A stretch of 37,460 nt of DNA from Deinococcus ruber (GTDB lineage Bacteria; Deinococcota; Deinococci; Deinococcales; Deinococcaceae): assembly GCF_014648095.1 (NCBI RefSeq), contig NZ_BMQL01000047.1:1-37460 (forward strand), given 5' to 3'. The translations under genes and the position numbers were made by a program. Of this stretch, positions 17,137-27,220 are shown piece after piece. The notes beneath the pieces are model-generated. The model worked only from the letters and a program-made list of their open reading frames with translations, made no database searches and was not told the origin of the DNA. The number at the start of each line of letters is the position of its first letter. The first letter of the stretch is position 1.

Positions 17137-19425
17137 ATGCACGGCATGGAGGCCCTTCGCCCACTCCTTTCAGAACGCAGCGCCCGCGATCAGGCCACCA
17201 TCGAGGCCGCCTACGAATTTGCTCGCCAGGCCCATGAGGGTGTGCTCCGCAAGAGCGGCGAGCCGTATATCACGCATCCGGTGGCGGTGGCGGTCATTCT
17301 GGCCGAACTGGGCATGGATACCGACAGTATCGCGGCGGGCCTGCTGCACGACACCGTAGAAGACACGCCGGTCACGCTCGACGATATCGAGAAGCATTTC
17401 GGCCCCGACGTGCGGCGCATCGTGGAGGGTGAAACCAAGGTCAGCAAGCTGGCGAAGGTCGCCAAGGCGCAGAACCCCGACCGCAGCCTGTCGGATGAGC
17501 AGTCCGAGAATATGCGGAAGCTGCTGATCGCCATGACCAGCGATATCCGCATCATCATCGTGAAACTCGCCGATCGCCTGCACAACATGCGGACGCTCGA
17601 TTCGATGCAGCCGGTCAAGCAGCAGCGCATTGCCCGCGAGACGATGGAAATCTTCGCGCCGCTGGCACACCGGCTGGGTATCGGGCAGGTGAAGTGGGAA
17701 CTGGAAGACCTGTCGTTCCGCTACCTTGAACCCGACGCGTATATCGAGCTGCAAGCACGGCTGCGAACCCGCCAGGAAGAACGAATTCTGCATATCCGCA
17801 CCGCGCTTCAGGAGATGCGGGAAGCGCTGGGCGAAGATCTGGAACTCGAAGAATGGGTGGACGACATCAACGTGTCGGGGCGCAGCAAGCACCTGTGGAG
17901 CATCTATTCCAAGATGCAGAAGGAAGGCAAGGCGCTGGAGCAGATTTTCGACCTGCTCGCCATCCGGGTCATTCTGACGCCAAAGGCGCTTCAGGCACGG
18001 GCACAGACCGATGCCAAGCGGCAGGAACGCGCCGAGGAAGTGCGCGAGAAACGGGTGTGCTATCACTCGCTGTCCATCGTGCACAGCCTGTGGACGCCGA
18101 TTCCGGGCCGTTTCAAGGATTACATCGCAGTGCCCAAGCCCAACGGCTATCAGAGCCTGCATACCACCGTCATCAGCCCCAGCGGGCAGCCGGTCGAGGT
18201 GCAGATTCGCTCGCGCCGCATGCACGAGGTTGCCGAATACGGCGTGGCGGCACACTGGCTGTACAAGCAGGGCGAGAAACTGGGCGAGCAGCAGCGCGAG
18301 GGCTGGCTGCAACGTCTCCAGCAGCTTCAGCACGAGATTCTCGACGCGTCCGACTTCGTAGATGCCGTGAAGGAAGACCTGCTGGGCGGGCGGGTGGTGG
18401 TGTTCACGCCCAAAGGCGATACCCGCGACCTGCCGAGCGCGTCCACTCCGATTGATTTTGCCTACAACGTCCACTCGCGCATCGGAGATACGGCGGTGGG
18501 CGCGAAGGTCAACGGCAGCATCGTGCCGCTTAGCTATCAGCTTCAGAACGGCGACATGGTCGAGATCGTGACCTCGAAAAACGGTACGCCCAGCAAGGAC
18601 TGGCTGAGTTTTGCCGTCACCCGCAGCGCCCGCACCAAGATTCGGCACCACTTCCGCGTAGAGGAGCGGGCCGAAGCGCTGGAGCACGGTCACGATCTGC
18701 TGGAACGCTACCTCAGAAAGCGCAATCTGCCGGTGCGCCAGCTGATGCGGACCAAGTCGCTGGAAGACGTGGCCGACCGGCTGACCGGCAACCGCAACCC
18801 CGACGACCTGTATCTGGCGCTGCACGCGGGCAAACTCACCACCGGCATGGTGGCCCGCACGCTGGTGCCCGAGCTGAATCAGGAGAAGCCGCCGCAGGCC
18901 CGCCCCCGCCCGCTGCCGCCCACGCCGCGCAGCGACGGCGACGGCAAGGTGTATGTGGAGGGCGTGCTGTCTCAGGCCAAGAAGGGCATGTGCTGCAACC
19001 CGATTCCCGGCGATCAGATCATGGCCTACGTGACGCGGGGGCGCGGCTACACCATCCACCGAATCGACTGCCCCAACATGGTGAGATTGCTGAAAGACGA
19101 GCCGGAAGACCGTTGCCGCCCGGCGTCGTGGAATCCGGGTGAACCGGGACACAGCGCGGTCAATCTGGACGTGGTGGCCGCCGACCGTTCGGGCCTGCTG
19201 GCCGACGTGCTGGCGGTGCTGGTGGTGCAGAAGCGCAGCCCGCTGAAAGTCGAGGCGGCGGTGCGCGGGCAGACGGCGCATATTCTGCTGCGGCTGGAAG
19301 TGGGCGGGCAGATGGACCTCAGCCGCTTGGCCGACGCCATACGCAGCGTGGAAGGCGTGCGCGACGTGCTGCGGGTGGGCAACAAGAGCGGGCGGGCCAT
19401 TCCGACGGAAGCGCGGCTGCGGTAG
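17137..19425 (+). CDS. rel: Bifunctional (p)ppGpp synthetase/hydrolase Rel
   Basis: Rel makes ppGpp from GTP or GDP and ATP when uncharged tRNA is on the ribosome, and also hydrolyses it. The 762-residue protein has an intact HD hydrolase domain (H71-D72 in LLHDTVEDT, and LADRLHNMRTL), so hydrolase activity is expected. The synthetase domain (about 240-360) has RFKD at 325-328, the RXKD form typical of bifunctional enzymes, and YIAVPKPNGYQSLHTT. A TGS domain (about 415-475), a zinc-finger-like region with CCNPIPGD, and a C-terminal ACT domain (about 670-755) follow. The ATG at 17137 lies 6 bases after a TATTCT box; the upstream in-frame start at 17104 lacks support. Confidence 0.97.
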   Translation: MHGMEALRPLLSERSARDQATIEAAYEFARQAHEGVLRKSGEPYITHPVAVAVILAELGMDTDSIAAGLLHDTVEDTPVTLDDIEKHFGPDVRRIVEGETKVSKLAKVAKAQNPDRSLSDEQSENMRKLLIAMTSDIRIIIVKLADRLHNMRTLDSMQPVKQQRIARETMEIFAPLAHRLGIGQVKWELEDLSFRYLEPDAYIELQARLRTRQEERILHIRTALQEMREALGEDLELEEWVDDINVSGRSKHLWSIYSKMQKEGKALEQIFDLLAIRVILTPKALQARAQTDAKRQERAEEVREKRVCYHSLSIVHSLWTPIPGRFKDYIAVPKPNGYQSLHTTVISPSGQPVEVQIRSRRMHEVAEYGVAAHWLYKQGEKLGEQQREGWLQRLQQLQHEILDASDFVDAVKEDLLGGRVVVFTPKGDTRDLPSASTPIDFAYNVHSRIGDTAVGAKVNGSIVPLSYQLQNGDMVEIVTSKNGTPSKDWLSFAVTRSARTKIRHHFRVEERAEALEHGHDLLERYLRKRNLPVRQLMRTKSLEDVADRLTGNRNPDDLYLALHAGKLTTGMVARTLVPELNQEKPPQARPRPLPPTPRSDGDGKVYVEGVLSQAKKGMCCNPIPGDQIMAYVTRGRGYTIHRIDCPNMVRLLKDEPEDRCRPASWNPGEPGHSAVNLDVVAADRSGLLADVLAVLVVQKRSPLKVEAAVRGQTAHILLRLEVGGQMDLSRLADAIRSVEGVRDVLRVGNKSGRAIPTEARLR

Positions 19426-19494
19426 GTTGCCTGGGGGCGGGGCAGATTGAACGCGGCTTCACAGGGTCTTTGCTGTTTCTAAACATCTCGGCGC

Positions 19495-19500
19495 TAGCAT
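19495..19500 (+). promoter_or_regulatory. Leaderless -10 box (TAGCAT) of the gene at 19507
   Basis: TAGCAT ends 6 bases before the ATG. A TTGCTG at 19470-19475 could serve as -35 with a long 19-base spacer. Confidence 0.55.
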
Positions 19501-19506
19501 CTGAGC

Positions 19507-20358
19507 ATGACCTCTGCGCCCTCCTCGATCCCTGTGCCCACCGCCCAGACGACCCGGGGTGTGTGGCGGTTTCTGCGGGTGCTGTTTGCCCTGGCGATGC
19601 TGGGGCTGGCGGTGCTGCTGGTGCTGCCGCCGCTGCTGGGCTACCCGCGCTACGAGGTGAAAGGCGGCATGCTGACGGTTCGCAGCATCGCCACGCACCG
19701 CAGCGTGTCCGCGAGTACGCCGGTGCAGCAGGTCACGCTACCGCCCCTGACCAAAAGCATGGGAACGGCTGGCGGCGGCCTGTGTGTAGGGCGCTTCCGC
19801 GACACCTCGGGGCGGGTGTACGAGGTGTATTCCGACTGCTCTCCAGAGGTGCTGCTGTTCAGCGTGCCGGGCAAGAAGCCGCTGGCAATCACGCCGGGCG
19901 ATCCGGCAGGCCTGCTGGCGACCCTGAAGAGCGGAGGCAGCGCCACGTATTATCTGCCACGCAGTTTTCATGTGCCGCTGAGCAGCTGGCTGCTGACGGT
20001 GCCGCTGCTGCTGTTGGCGCTGGCGGCGCTGCTGCCCCCGCCCACTCTGCGCTACTCGCTGACGCCCGACGCGCTGCTGGTACGCCGCCGCCTGGGAGTA
20101 GACCGCCTGCCGTATGCAGGCATGACCGTGCGGATGGCGCGGGGACGGCTGGGGCTGCGGCTGCTGGGAACGGGCGTGCCCGGCTATCACACTGGTCTGT
20201 ACGCCAGTGCCGACGGGCAGGTGATGGCAGGGGCCACCTCGGTCAGCGCCCCGGCCCTGCTGATCCACAGCGGCGGCACCTCGTACTACCTGACGCCTGC
20301 CGACCCCCAGGCCCTGATGACCGAACTTCAGAGGCGCGGCGCTACACTGCTGGCGTGA
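19507..20358 (+). CDS. Membrane protein with two bacterial PH-like domains
   Basis: The 283-residue protein has a short cytoplasmic tail, a membrane helix at about residues 22-44, a soluble domain (about 46-155), a second membrane helix at about 158-180 and a second soluble domain to the end. The C-terminal domain contains LRYSLTPDALLVRRRLG, GTGVPGYHTGLY and YYLTPADPQALMTEL, which match the bacterial PH-like family (PF10882 type). The first domain looks like a diverged copy (YPRYEVKGGMLTVRS). Function is unknown. It has its own leaderless promoter and ends 25 bases before the next gene. Confidence 0.75.
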   Translation: MTSAPSSIPVPTAQTTRGVWRFLRVLFALAMLGLAVLLVLPPLLGYPRYEVKGGMLTVRSIATHRSVSASTPVQQVTLPPLTKSMGTAGGGLCVGRFRDTSGRVYEVYSDCSPEVLLFSVPGKKPLAITPGDPAGLLATLKSGGSATYYLPRSFHVPLSSWLLTVPLLLLALAALLPPPTLRYSLTPDALLVRRRLGVDRLPYAGMTVRMARGRLGLRLLGTGVPGYHTGLYASADGQVMAGATSVSAPALLIHSGGTSYYLTPADPQALMTELQRRGATLLA

Positions 20359-20383
20359 CTCTGGCTCCTCTTTGCCCTGTGCC

Positions 20384-21343
20384 ATGCCGTCTCTGACGCT
20401 GCTGCCCGATCTGGGCGACCTGTTGCGGCTTCAGCCTCAGTACAACTCGGCCACCCTGATCGAACTGCTGGACAGCCTGTCGTCGCGGGAAGTGCTGTGG
20501 CTGAGCGGCTCAGACCCCGACCACCCAGCCCGCGACACGCTGGCAGCGGCAGGCAGAGCGGTGCAGGAACTCGCGCCCGACTGGGCCTGGGCCGATGCCG
20601 AGTACGACGCCCTGACAGGCTTCATGCGGCAGTATCCGCAGGGACAGCAGCGCCTCAGGGCGGCAGGCGCGGCGCAGCAACAGCTGGAAACGGCGCTTCA
20701 GGGGCCGCTCACGCTCGCCCGGCTGACCTCACCTGATCTGCTGGGTGAACTGACCGCCTACCATGCCGCGCTGGCGCAGGCACTCGATGAAGGGCCGGGA
20801 ACTCGCTGGCACGCCCGGCGGCTGGACGAACTCGCCGCAGCGGTGCAGGGCCATGAAGGGGCGGCCATCGTGGCGCTCGACGACGTGCCGGGGTTGCTCG
20901 AACGCCTGCCACACGCAGAGCTGCCCGGTGCGGGCTTCGTTCCGGGCGAGCGCTCTCGGCTGCGTGCGCTGGCAGACCGCGCCCTACTGCTGCAAGAACA
21001 CGACGACCTGTCGGCGCTACTGTCAGCCTTGGAACGCGAGCAGGGCGACCGCCTCACGTCCAGGGCCGAGCTTCAGTACGCCGCTGCGGGTATTCATCTG
21101 GCGGTGGGTGACCTGAAGAGCGCCCGCGCCCTGCTGGAAAGCGCCGCCCACGCCCTGACCAACGAGCGCAGCCTGCCCGGACTGGTGCTGGCACGGCTGG
21201 GGCAGGTACGAGACGCGCAGGGCGAACGCGACCTGGCAACCCGCACCTACCGCGCTGTCATGGCCCTGAAGTACGTTCCTCAGGTCGCCAGAGAAACGGC
21301 GCAGGCAGGGCTGGAAACCCCGTTTCTGCTGGAACTGGAGTGA
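20384..21343 (+). CDS. Uncharacterised cytoplasmic protein, TPR-like C-terminus
   Basis: The 319-residue product is helical and has no signal peptide or membrane segment. Its C-terminal 100 residues (ELQYAAAGIHLAVGDLKSAR, then VLARLGQVRDAQGERDLATR) have the spacing of two tetratricopeptide-like helix pairs. The N-terminal 200 residues match nothing I know. The ATG at 20384 is preferred to a TTG at 20372. There is no clear ribosome binding site. A TACACT at 20343-20348 inside the end of the previous gene could give a short leader. Probably expressed with the PH-like protein gene just upstream. Confidence 0.68.
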   Translation: MPSLTLLPDLGDLLRLQPQYNSATLIELLDSLSSREVLWLSGSDPDHPARDTLAAAGRAVQELAPDWAWADAEYDALTGFMRQYPQGQQRLRAAGAAQQQLETALQGPLTLARLTSPDLLGELTAYHAALAQALDEGPGTRWHARRLDELAAAVQGHEGAAIVALDDVPGLLERLPHAELPGAGFVPGERSRLRALADRALLLQEHDDLSALLSALEREQGDRLTSRAELQYAAAGIHLAVGDLKSARALLESAAHALTNERSLPGLVLARLGQVRDAQGERDLATRTYRAVMALKYVPQVARETAQAGLETPFLLELE

Positions 21344-21497
21344 ATTGACTCCGCTTCATTCCCCCACAGTCGGAACTTTACTTCTGTCTCGTATAGCCCG
21401 TTTCTGCGTCTCCCCGCTCTGCTCAGATTGAAGCCCGGCACCGAGGGATTCAGGCCGATTTCCGTATGAGATGGTGGCTGTCTGAAGGAGGCTGCAA

Positions 21498-21848
21498 GTG
21501 TTCAGATTCGCGCTGCTTCTACTGGTACTCAGCAGTTCTATCGTCTGTGCGTGGTTGGATCGTAAGCACCTGCTCCGGGGTCAGGGGGTTCGGGTTGCCC
21601 TAACTCTGCTGCTCTGTGTACTGTTTGTGCCGCTGCTGCTCTTCCTGGTCTTTTCCGCAGTGGCCTACAGCTTCCGGGGCGCAGCTTTCGAGATGACCAT
21701 GACGGTGCTGATCGCCGCGCTGGGCCTGGGCTGTGTGATCTGGGGAGCCGTTATAAAAACCAGGGCGGCCATCGTGTTGCTGTCGGCGGGCGTGGTGGAA
21801 CTTGTGACCCTGTTCCTGGCGTGGCTGGTTCCACTGTCGGGCGGCTGA
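21498..21848 (+). CDS. Small integral membrane protein
   Basis: The 116-residue product has about four hydrophobic segments: residues 2-20, 32-58, 66-85 and 90-112. It begins with a GTG preceded by AAGGAGG at 6-base spacing, a strong site that settles the start. There are few charged residues apart from DRKHLLRG after the first helix. No family is recognised. It stands alone, with a 154-base gap upstream that contains no clear promoter, and is convergent with ppgK. Confidence 0.68.
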   Translation: MFRFALLLLVLSSSIVCAWLDRKHLLRGQGVRVALTLLLCVLFVPLLLFLVFSAVAYSFRGAAFEMTMTVLIAALGLGCVIWGAVIKTRAAIVLLSAGVVELVTLFLAWLVPLSGG

Positions 21849-21901
21849 GCGGCGCGGCGCATACTTCTCCGTTGATCCAGTCGGAGAACTCGGGCAGCAC
21901 G

Positions 21902-21934
21902 AAAAAGCCGCCGAACATCAGTTGATGCGGCGGC
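21902..21934 (-). terminator. Intrinsic terminator of the polyphosphate glucokinase gene
   Basis: On the minus strand GCCGCCG pairs with CGGCGGC, with an inner CATCA/TGATG pairing, followed by TTTTT. It starts about 20 bases after the stop at 21956. Confidence 0.88.
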
Positions 21935-21955
21935 CTGCGGTGTTCCTCCTGAAGT

Positions 21956-22771
21956 CTAGCCGCGTTTCTCGGAGGCCATCAGCGCCGCGCCCACGATGCC
22001 TGCTTCGTTTTGCAGGGTGGCGGGCACGATGGGCGTTTTGATCTGAAGCAGCGGTTGCCACTTCTCGGGCTTCTTGCTGATGCCCCCGCCGATGATGAAC
22101 AGGTCGGGGCTGAACAGCATTTCCAGTTGCTCCAGATAGGCGTTGGCGCGTTTGCTCCAGGCTTTCCAGCTCAGGTCTTCCAGCTCGCGTGCCCGCTCCG
22201 AGGCCCACGGTTCGACCTCGCGCCCGCCCAGTTCCAGGTGGCCCAGCTCGGTATTGGGCACCAGCACGCCACTGTTGATCAGCGCCGAACCGATGCCGGT
22301 GCCGAAGGTCAGCATCATCACCACGCCGTGCGCGTCTTTGCCTGCTCCGTAGCGGGCCTCGCCCAGTCCGGCGGCGTCGGCGTCGTTCAGCAGCGTTACC
22401 GGCCTGCCCACCGCCCGGGTAAACAGCTGGTCGGCGTCGATCCCGATCCAGCGCTTGTCTACGTTGGCTGCACTCAGGGTCACACCGCCGCGCACCACGC
22501 CCGGAAACGTCACGCCGATGGGGCCTTTGCCGCTGCCCAGCTCCTCGAAGTGGTGCGCGATCTCAGAGACCACCTCGGCCACGTCTTCCGGCGAGGCCCC
22601 GGCGGGTGTGGGAATACGGAAGCGCTCGGCCAGCAGTTTTCCGGTCTTCAGATCAACGGGCGCACCCTTGATGCCGCTGCCGCCGATATCGATGCCCAGC
22701 ACGCCACCCACGCTGCTGGAAGAACTGCTCACGCCCGGAGGGGTGGCCCTGGTTTTCGCCTGCTTGGTCAT
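21956..22771 (-). CDS. ppgK: Polyphosphate glucokinase (ROK family)
   Basis: The enzyme phosphorylates glucose using inorganic polyphosphate (and often ATP). The 271-residue protein has the ROK phosphate-binding start [15 protein letters not shown], the sugar-binding [17 protein letters not shown], the motif [11 protein letters not shown] and a terminal [12 protein letters not shown]. The segments [20 protein letters not shown] and [13 protein letters not shown] closely follow actinobacterial polyphosphate glucokinases rather than general ROK glucokinases. The Ser-rich N-terminal 20 residues are an extension. A GTG two codons upstream is possible, but a TAGCCT box 6 bases before the ATG at 22771 favours that start and a leaderless mRNA. 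Confidence 0.9.
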   Translation of the reverse strand: MTKQAKTRATPPGVSSSSSSVGGVLGIDIGGSGIKGAPVDLKTGKLLAERFRIPTPAGASPEDVAEVVSEIAHHFEELGSGKGPIGVTFPGVVRGGVTLSAANVDKRWIGIDADQLFTRAVGRPVTLLNDADAAGLGEARYGAGKDAHGVVMMLTFGTGIGSALINSGVLVPNTELGHLELGGREVEPWASERARELEDLSWKAWSKRANAYLEQLEMLFSPDLFIIGGGISKKPEKWQPLLQIKTPIVPATLQNEAGIVGAALMASEKRG

Positions 22772-22777
22772 GGGCAC

Positions 22778-22783
22778 AGGCTA
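22778..22783 (-). promoter_or_regulatory. Leaderless -10 box (TAGCCT) of ppgK
   Basis: TAGCCT on the minus strand lies 6 bases before the ATG at 22771. Confidence 0.55.
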
Positions 22784-22849
22784 GCCCAAAGCGTCAGGGG
22801 GGATGACAGGGGACAGTCAGACAGGGGAGGCCGAACCGCCACCGCCACG

Positions 22850-22875
22850 AAAAAAAGCGCCCCCGTAGGAGCGCT
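22850..22875 (-). terminator. Intrinsic terminator of the rpmI-rplT operon
   Basis: On the minus strand AGCGCTCC pairs with GGGGCGCT across a 3-4-base loop and runs into seven T, 21 bases after the rplT stop. Confidence 0.92.
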
Positions 22876-22895
22876 CCTTTGTATCAGATGCTGTT

Positions 22896-23255
<360 letters not shown>

Positions 23256-23260
23256 TCAGC

Positions 23261-23461
<201 letters not shown>

Positions 23462-23581
23462 GTTTCTCCGTAGCCCGGCGAGCGCTGCCAGTGTATGAAC
23501 AGAGCAGGCTGCCGTCTGGGAACGCGGGCCGTCTTTCGCTGAAGACTGTTGGCCGCCCGCTCTCCACTTGGCCGAAGAAGA

Positions 23582-23610
23582 AGTATACAGGCCGGGCGGG
23601 GCGCGGGCAA
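23582..23610 (-). promoter_or_regulatory. Sigma-70 promoter of rpmI-rplT with a ~115-base leader
   Basis: On the minus strand TTGCCC (23605-23610) and TATACT (23582-23587) are separated by exactly 17 bases. Transcription should begin near 23575, giving a leader of about 115 bases in which GCGGGC (near 23556) can pair with GCCCGC (near 23528). The long structured leader would suit autogenous control by L20, but that is inference. The promoter lies just inside or before the 3' end of the BCS1-like gene. Confidence 0.85.
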
Positions 23611-23613
23611 GTC

Positions 23614-24993
23614 TTAGCGGGCCAGTTCCCGCAGGTCGGTGGTGGGCGGGGCGAGCAGAGCCGGGAACTCACTGGCCTGCATCTTCTCCAGTTCGCTCCA
23701 TTCCCGGATGGCCCGCAGCGGGTCGCCGCGCCGTTCCAGCAGGTATTCCTGAAGCTGCGCCATGCTGATAGCCCCCTCCCCAACTCGCCCGCTCAGGTGC
23801 GCTCGCTGGGCGGCGGTCATCTGCGGGAAGGTTGCCTGCGGAAAGAAGCGGGCCAGCATACCGGCGACCTGCTCGCGGGTGGCGTTGCCAAGGTGCAGAT
23901 GCAGGTCGGTGCGCCCGGGGCGAATCAGGGCGGGGTCGAGGTGCTGCGGGTGGTTGGTGGTCAGGAAGGTGATGCGGCCCTCGCCCGCTGCCACACCGTC
24001 CAGCGCGTTCAGCAGCCCCGCGAAGCTCAGTTTGACCGCATCGCTGCGGCGTTCACGGCCATGAAATACCGCGTCGATGTCTTCCAGCAGCAGCAGGGCG
24101 CGGCGCGGCAGGTTGGAAAGCAGCGCCTGAAGCCGTTCGTCGGACAGTTCCGGGGTTGCCAGATTCAGCACGCAGATATTCAGGCCCAGTTCTCCGGCCA
24201 CACTCGCCGCCAGACTGCTCTTGCCGTTTCCCGGCGGGCCATGCAGCAGGTAGCCCCGGCGGTACGGAATGCCCATCTCGGTGTACCACTCATGATCGCT
24301 CTGGAAGCGGCGTGCATCGGACAGCAGCGTTTCGAGCAGGGCACCGTCATAGATCAGGCTGCTGGCGGCCCGCGATCTGCGGCGATCCGACATCTGCCAG
24401 TTCTGGTAATCCGCCGTATAGATCTCGGTATGCCCGGAAACGGCTCCAGCGGTGGATTCGTAGGCCGTCTGGAGCAGCGGCGCGATCAGCTGGCGGCTGG
24501 CAGACAACATCCGCAGACTCAGGGTATGGGTGTACCCGAGCATGCGCCCACCTTCCCCCTGGTGCTTTTCGCGGCTGGGCTGCACCAGCAGCCAGTGACC
24601 CCGGAAGCGCAGCAGCGACGCGCCACTCAGCGGAATCAGGCGCACATTGATCTCGTCGCCGTCGCTGTCGGTGCCGAGCGTCAGATTCAGGCCGCCCATC
24701 CGCTCATTGAAGCGCGTGGCAACCCCCATATGGCGCATCCGGTGGCTGGTGGCCTGGGTACTGAGCCACACGCTGAGCCACGCAAACGCGGCGTCCTGAC
24801 CGTCGATTTCCAGAGTAAATGTCAGGCGGCTGAGCAACCCGTTCCACAGGCGCTGCGGCCAGTGGCGGGCGGCTGCGGCCAGCGTGCCGAGCAGTCCCAG
24901 CAGCAGGCCGCCCTGGGCAAGCTGGTTGTTCAGCAGGGTCTGGTGCAGGGTAGAGACGAGTTCATGAAGCGCGGTGGTTAGCAGATCGAACAT
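23614..24993 (-). CDS. BCS1-like AAA+ ATPase
   Basis: The 459-residue protein resembles mitochondrial BCS1, the AAA ATPase that moves folded Rieske protein across the inner membrane. A hydrophobic N-terminal segment (about residues 25-42, [15 protein letters not shown]) could be a membrane anchor. A BCS1_N-like beta domain follows (about 55-210). The AAA module has Walker [10 protein letters not shown] from G252 (K258), Walker [12 protein letters not shown] with E304/D305/D307, a sensor [17 protein letters not shown] and arginine-finger region. The role of bacterial members is unknown. The ATG at 24993 is chosen over longer frames because the protein from there begins with the membrane segment and the upstream codons look non-coding. 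A weak AGGA lies 10 bases ahead. Confidence 0.86.
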   Translation of the reverse strand: MFDLLTTALHELVSTLHQTLLNNQLAQGGLLLGLLGTLAAAARHWPQRLWNGLLSRLTFTLEIDGQDAAFAWLSVWLSTQATSHRMRHMGVATRFNERMGGLNLTLGTDSDGDEINVRLIPLSGASLLRFRGHWLLVQPSREKHQGEGGRMLGYTHTLSLRMLSASRQLIAPLLQTAYESTAGAVSGHTEIYTADYQNWQMSDRRRSRAASSLIYDGALLETLLSDARRFQSDHEWYTEMGIPYRRGYLLHGPPGNGKSSLAASVAGELGLNICVLNLATPELSDERLQALLSNLPRRALLLLEDIDAVFHGRERRSDAVKLSFAGLLNALDGVAAGEGRITFLTTNHPQHLDPALIRPGRTDLHLHLGNATREQVAGMLARFFPQATFPQMTAAQRAHLSGRVGEGAISMAQLQEYLLERRGDPLRAIREWSELEKMQASEFPALLAPPTTDLRELAR

Positions 24994-25419
<426 letters not shown>

Positions 25420-25428
25420 AAGTAGAAG

Positions 25429-25454
25429 TCCCCGTCCAAGTGGCGGGGATTTTT
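25429..25454 (+). terminator. Intrinsic terminator after initiator tRNA
   Basis: TCCCCG (25429-25434) pairs with CGGGGA (25444-25449), followed by five T. Confidence 0.9.
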
Positions 25455-25520
25455 GTCGTATCTGGCGGGTGGAGGATGTCCTACGTGCTGCCTGCCACAA
25501 GAGCGGGCGAGGGCGCATGC

Positions 25521-25526
25521 TAGCCT
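25521..25526 (+). promoter_or_regulatory. -10 box (TAGCCT) of ffh
   Basis: TAGCCT ends 8 bases before the ffh ATG, implying a leader of at most one or two bases. No ribosome binding site is present. Confidence 0.5.
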
Positions 25527-25534
25527 GATCCATT

Positions 25535-26905
25535 ATGTTTGAGAACCTTGGCAACCGCCTCCAGGACATTCTGGAAAAACTGCGCCGTGAGAGCAAACTG
25601 ACCGAAGCGCAGGTCAAGGCAGCGATGCGCGAGATCCGCATGGCGCTGCTGGAAGCCGACGTGAATTTTGGAGTCGCCCGCGATTTCGTGGCCCGTGTCA
25701 GCGAGAAGGCGGTGGGGGCCGAGGTGCTGGGGTCTCTGACGGCTGGGCAGCAGGTCGTGAAGCTGGTCCATGACGAGCTGATCGAGACGCTAGGCGGCAA
25801 AGCGCAGCAGCCGACCCTGAAGAACGAAGGCAACGTGATCTTCATGGTGGGGCTTCAGGGTGCGGGCAAGACCACCAGCACCGGCAAGCTGGCGAAGTTC
25901 TACAAGGAGAAGGGGCGGCGCGTGCTGCTGGTTGCCGCCGACACCCAGCGCCCGGCGGCCCGCGATCAGCTGCGGGTGCTGGGCACACAGGTAGGCGTGC
26001 CGGTGCTGGAAGTGGCAAACGGCGAAACCCCCGAGCAGACGCGGGCGCGGGTGCAGGAATTTCAGCGCGGCGATTTCCGCGATCTGATCATCGTGGACAC
26101 GGCAGGCCGCCTCCAGATCGACGAGGGCCTGATGGACGCCCTGAGTGACCTGAAAACGGCGATGCAGCCCACCGAGACGCTGCTGGTGGTCGATGCCATG
26201 ACCGGTCAGGAAGCGCTGAACGTCGCCAAGACCTTCGATGAGCGCATCGGGCTGTCGGGCCTGATCATCACCAAGATGGACGGCGACGCACGCGGCGGCG
26301 CGGCGCTTTCGGCGCGGTTCGTGACCGGCAAACCGATCTATTTCGCGGGCACCAGCGAAAAGCTGACCGGCCTGGAACCCTTTTACCCTGACCGTGTGGC
26401 GGGCCGCATTCTGGGCATGGGCGACGTACTGGGCCTGATCGAGCGGGCGCAGCAGGCCGATCTGGCCCAGATGGAGATGAAGAAGGCCGGGGAATTCGAT
26501 CTGGAAGACCTGCTGACGCAGCTCCGGCAGATTCGCAAGATGGGGCCGCTGGGCGACCTGCTCAAACTCATTCCCGGCATGAGCCGCGCCCTGCCCGAAG
26601 GCTTCAACGTCGATGAAAAGCAGATTCAGCGCATCGACGCCCTGATTTCCAGCATGACCCTGAAGGAGCGCCGTAATCCCGGCATTCTGAACGCCTCGCG
26701 CCGCAAACGCATCGCGGGGGGGTCGGGCAGCACGGTGCAGGAAGTCAACAAGCTCATCAAGATGCACGAGCAGATGAAGGGCATGATGAAGATGCTCCAG
26801 GGCATGCAGGGTGGCCTGGGCGGCGGAAAGGGCGGCAAGATGCCCAAGCTTCCGCCGGGCATGAGCGGAATGGGCGGCCTGCCGGGAATGGGCGGCAAGA
26901 AATAA
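25535..26905 (+). CDS. ffh: Signal recognition particle protein Ffh
   Basis: Ffh binds the signal sequences of nascent membrane and secreted proteins and delivers ribosomes to FtsY. The 456-residue protein has the N domain (about 1-90), a G domain with P-loop GLQGAGKT at 106-113, the VDTAGRLQ and [11 protein letters not shown] motifs, and a Met-rich M domain (about 300-456). The M domain holds the RNA-binding [11 protein letters not shown]. The C-terminus is a Gly/Met/Lys-rich tail ending GMGGKK. The ATG has no ribosome binding site and follows a TAGCCT box by 8 bases. It lies between two tRNA genes, each with its own promoter and terminator. Confidence 0.98.
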   Translation: MFENLGNRLQDILEKLRRESKLTEAQVKAAMREIRMALLEADVNFGVARDFVARVSEKAVGAEVLGSLTAGQQVVKLVHDELIETLGGKAQQPTLKNEGNVIFMVGLQGAGKTTSTGKLAKFYKEKGRRVLLVAADTQRPAARDQLRVLGTQVGVPVLEVANGETPEQTRARVQEFQRGDFRDLIIVDTAGRLQIDEGLMDALSDLKTAMQPTETLLVVDAMTGQEALNVAKTFDERIGLSGLIITKMDGDARGGAALSARFVTGKPIYFAGTSEKLTGLEPFYPDRVAGRILGMGDVLGLIERAQQADLAQMEMKKAGEFDLEDLLTQLRQIRKMGPLGDLLKLIPGMSRALPEGFNVDEKQIQRIDALISSMTLKERRNPGILNASRRKRIAGGSGSTVQEVNKLIKMHEQMKGMMKMLQGMQGGLGGGKGGKMPKLPPGMSGMGGLPGMGGKK

Positions 26906-26921
26906 GCTTCCCCCACAGTTC

Positions 26922-26950
26922 TTGACTCTGCTCAGGTCGCTCCGTATACT
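26922..26950 (+). promoter_or_regulatory. Sigma-70 promoter of tRNA-Lys
   Basis: TTGACT (26922-26927) and TATACT (26945-26950) are separated by 17 bases, 33 bases before the mature tRNA. Confidence 0.92.
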
Positions 26951-26983
26951 GCCTGACGCTGCCGCTCTGAGGCGGTGCAGGTC

Positions 26984-27059
<76 letters not shown>

Positions 27060-27065
27060 CCACAA

Positions 27066-27088
27066 AGCCCCGCCGAGTGCGGGGTTTT
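27066..27088 (+). terminator. Intrinsic terminator after tRNA-Lys
   Basis: CCCCGC (27068-27073) pairs with GCGGGG (27079-27084) across a 5-base loop and is followed by TTTT. Confidence 0.87.
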
Positions 27089-27220
27089 GCATTTGCTGCC
27101 CAGCGCTGCTTTGGGCACTGAACCGAATGGCGTCTCGGAAGCTCCGAGCTGTGTACCGTCGCTCTGAGCCGCTTTCGTCGGTTGCGAACATTCCCGCCCT
27201 GAAGGGCATTCTTGCCGGAT

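Noticed and set aside
17170..19281. 703-codon minus-strand frame inside rel
   Set aside because: His/Arg/Gln-rich with no family; it is the antisense shadow of a complete Rel protein.
20355..20384. Leaderless GTG start at 20355 after TACACT
   Set aside because: That GTG is not in the frame of the following gene and overlaps the stop of the previous one.
23491..24981. 496-codon + strand frame opposite the BCS1-like gene
   Set aside because: The minus strand has full AAA motifs; the + frame is Gln/Arg-rich and resembles nothing.
27196..27207. Terminator for priA
   Set aside because: GCCCT-GA-AGGGC is a short palindrome without a T tract on the minus strand.
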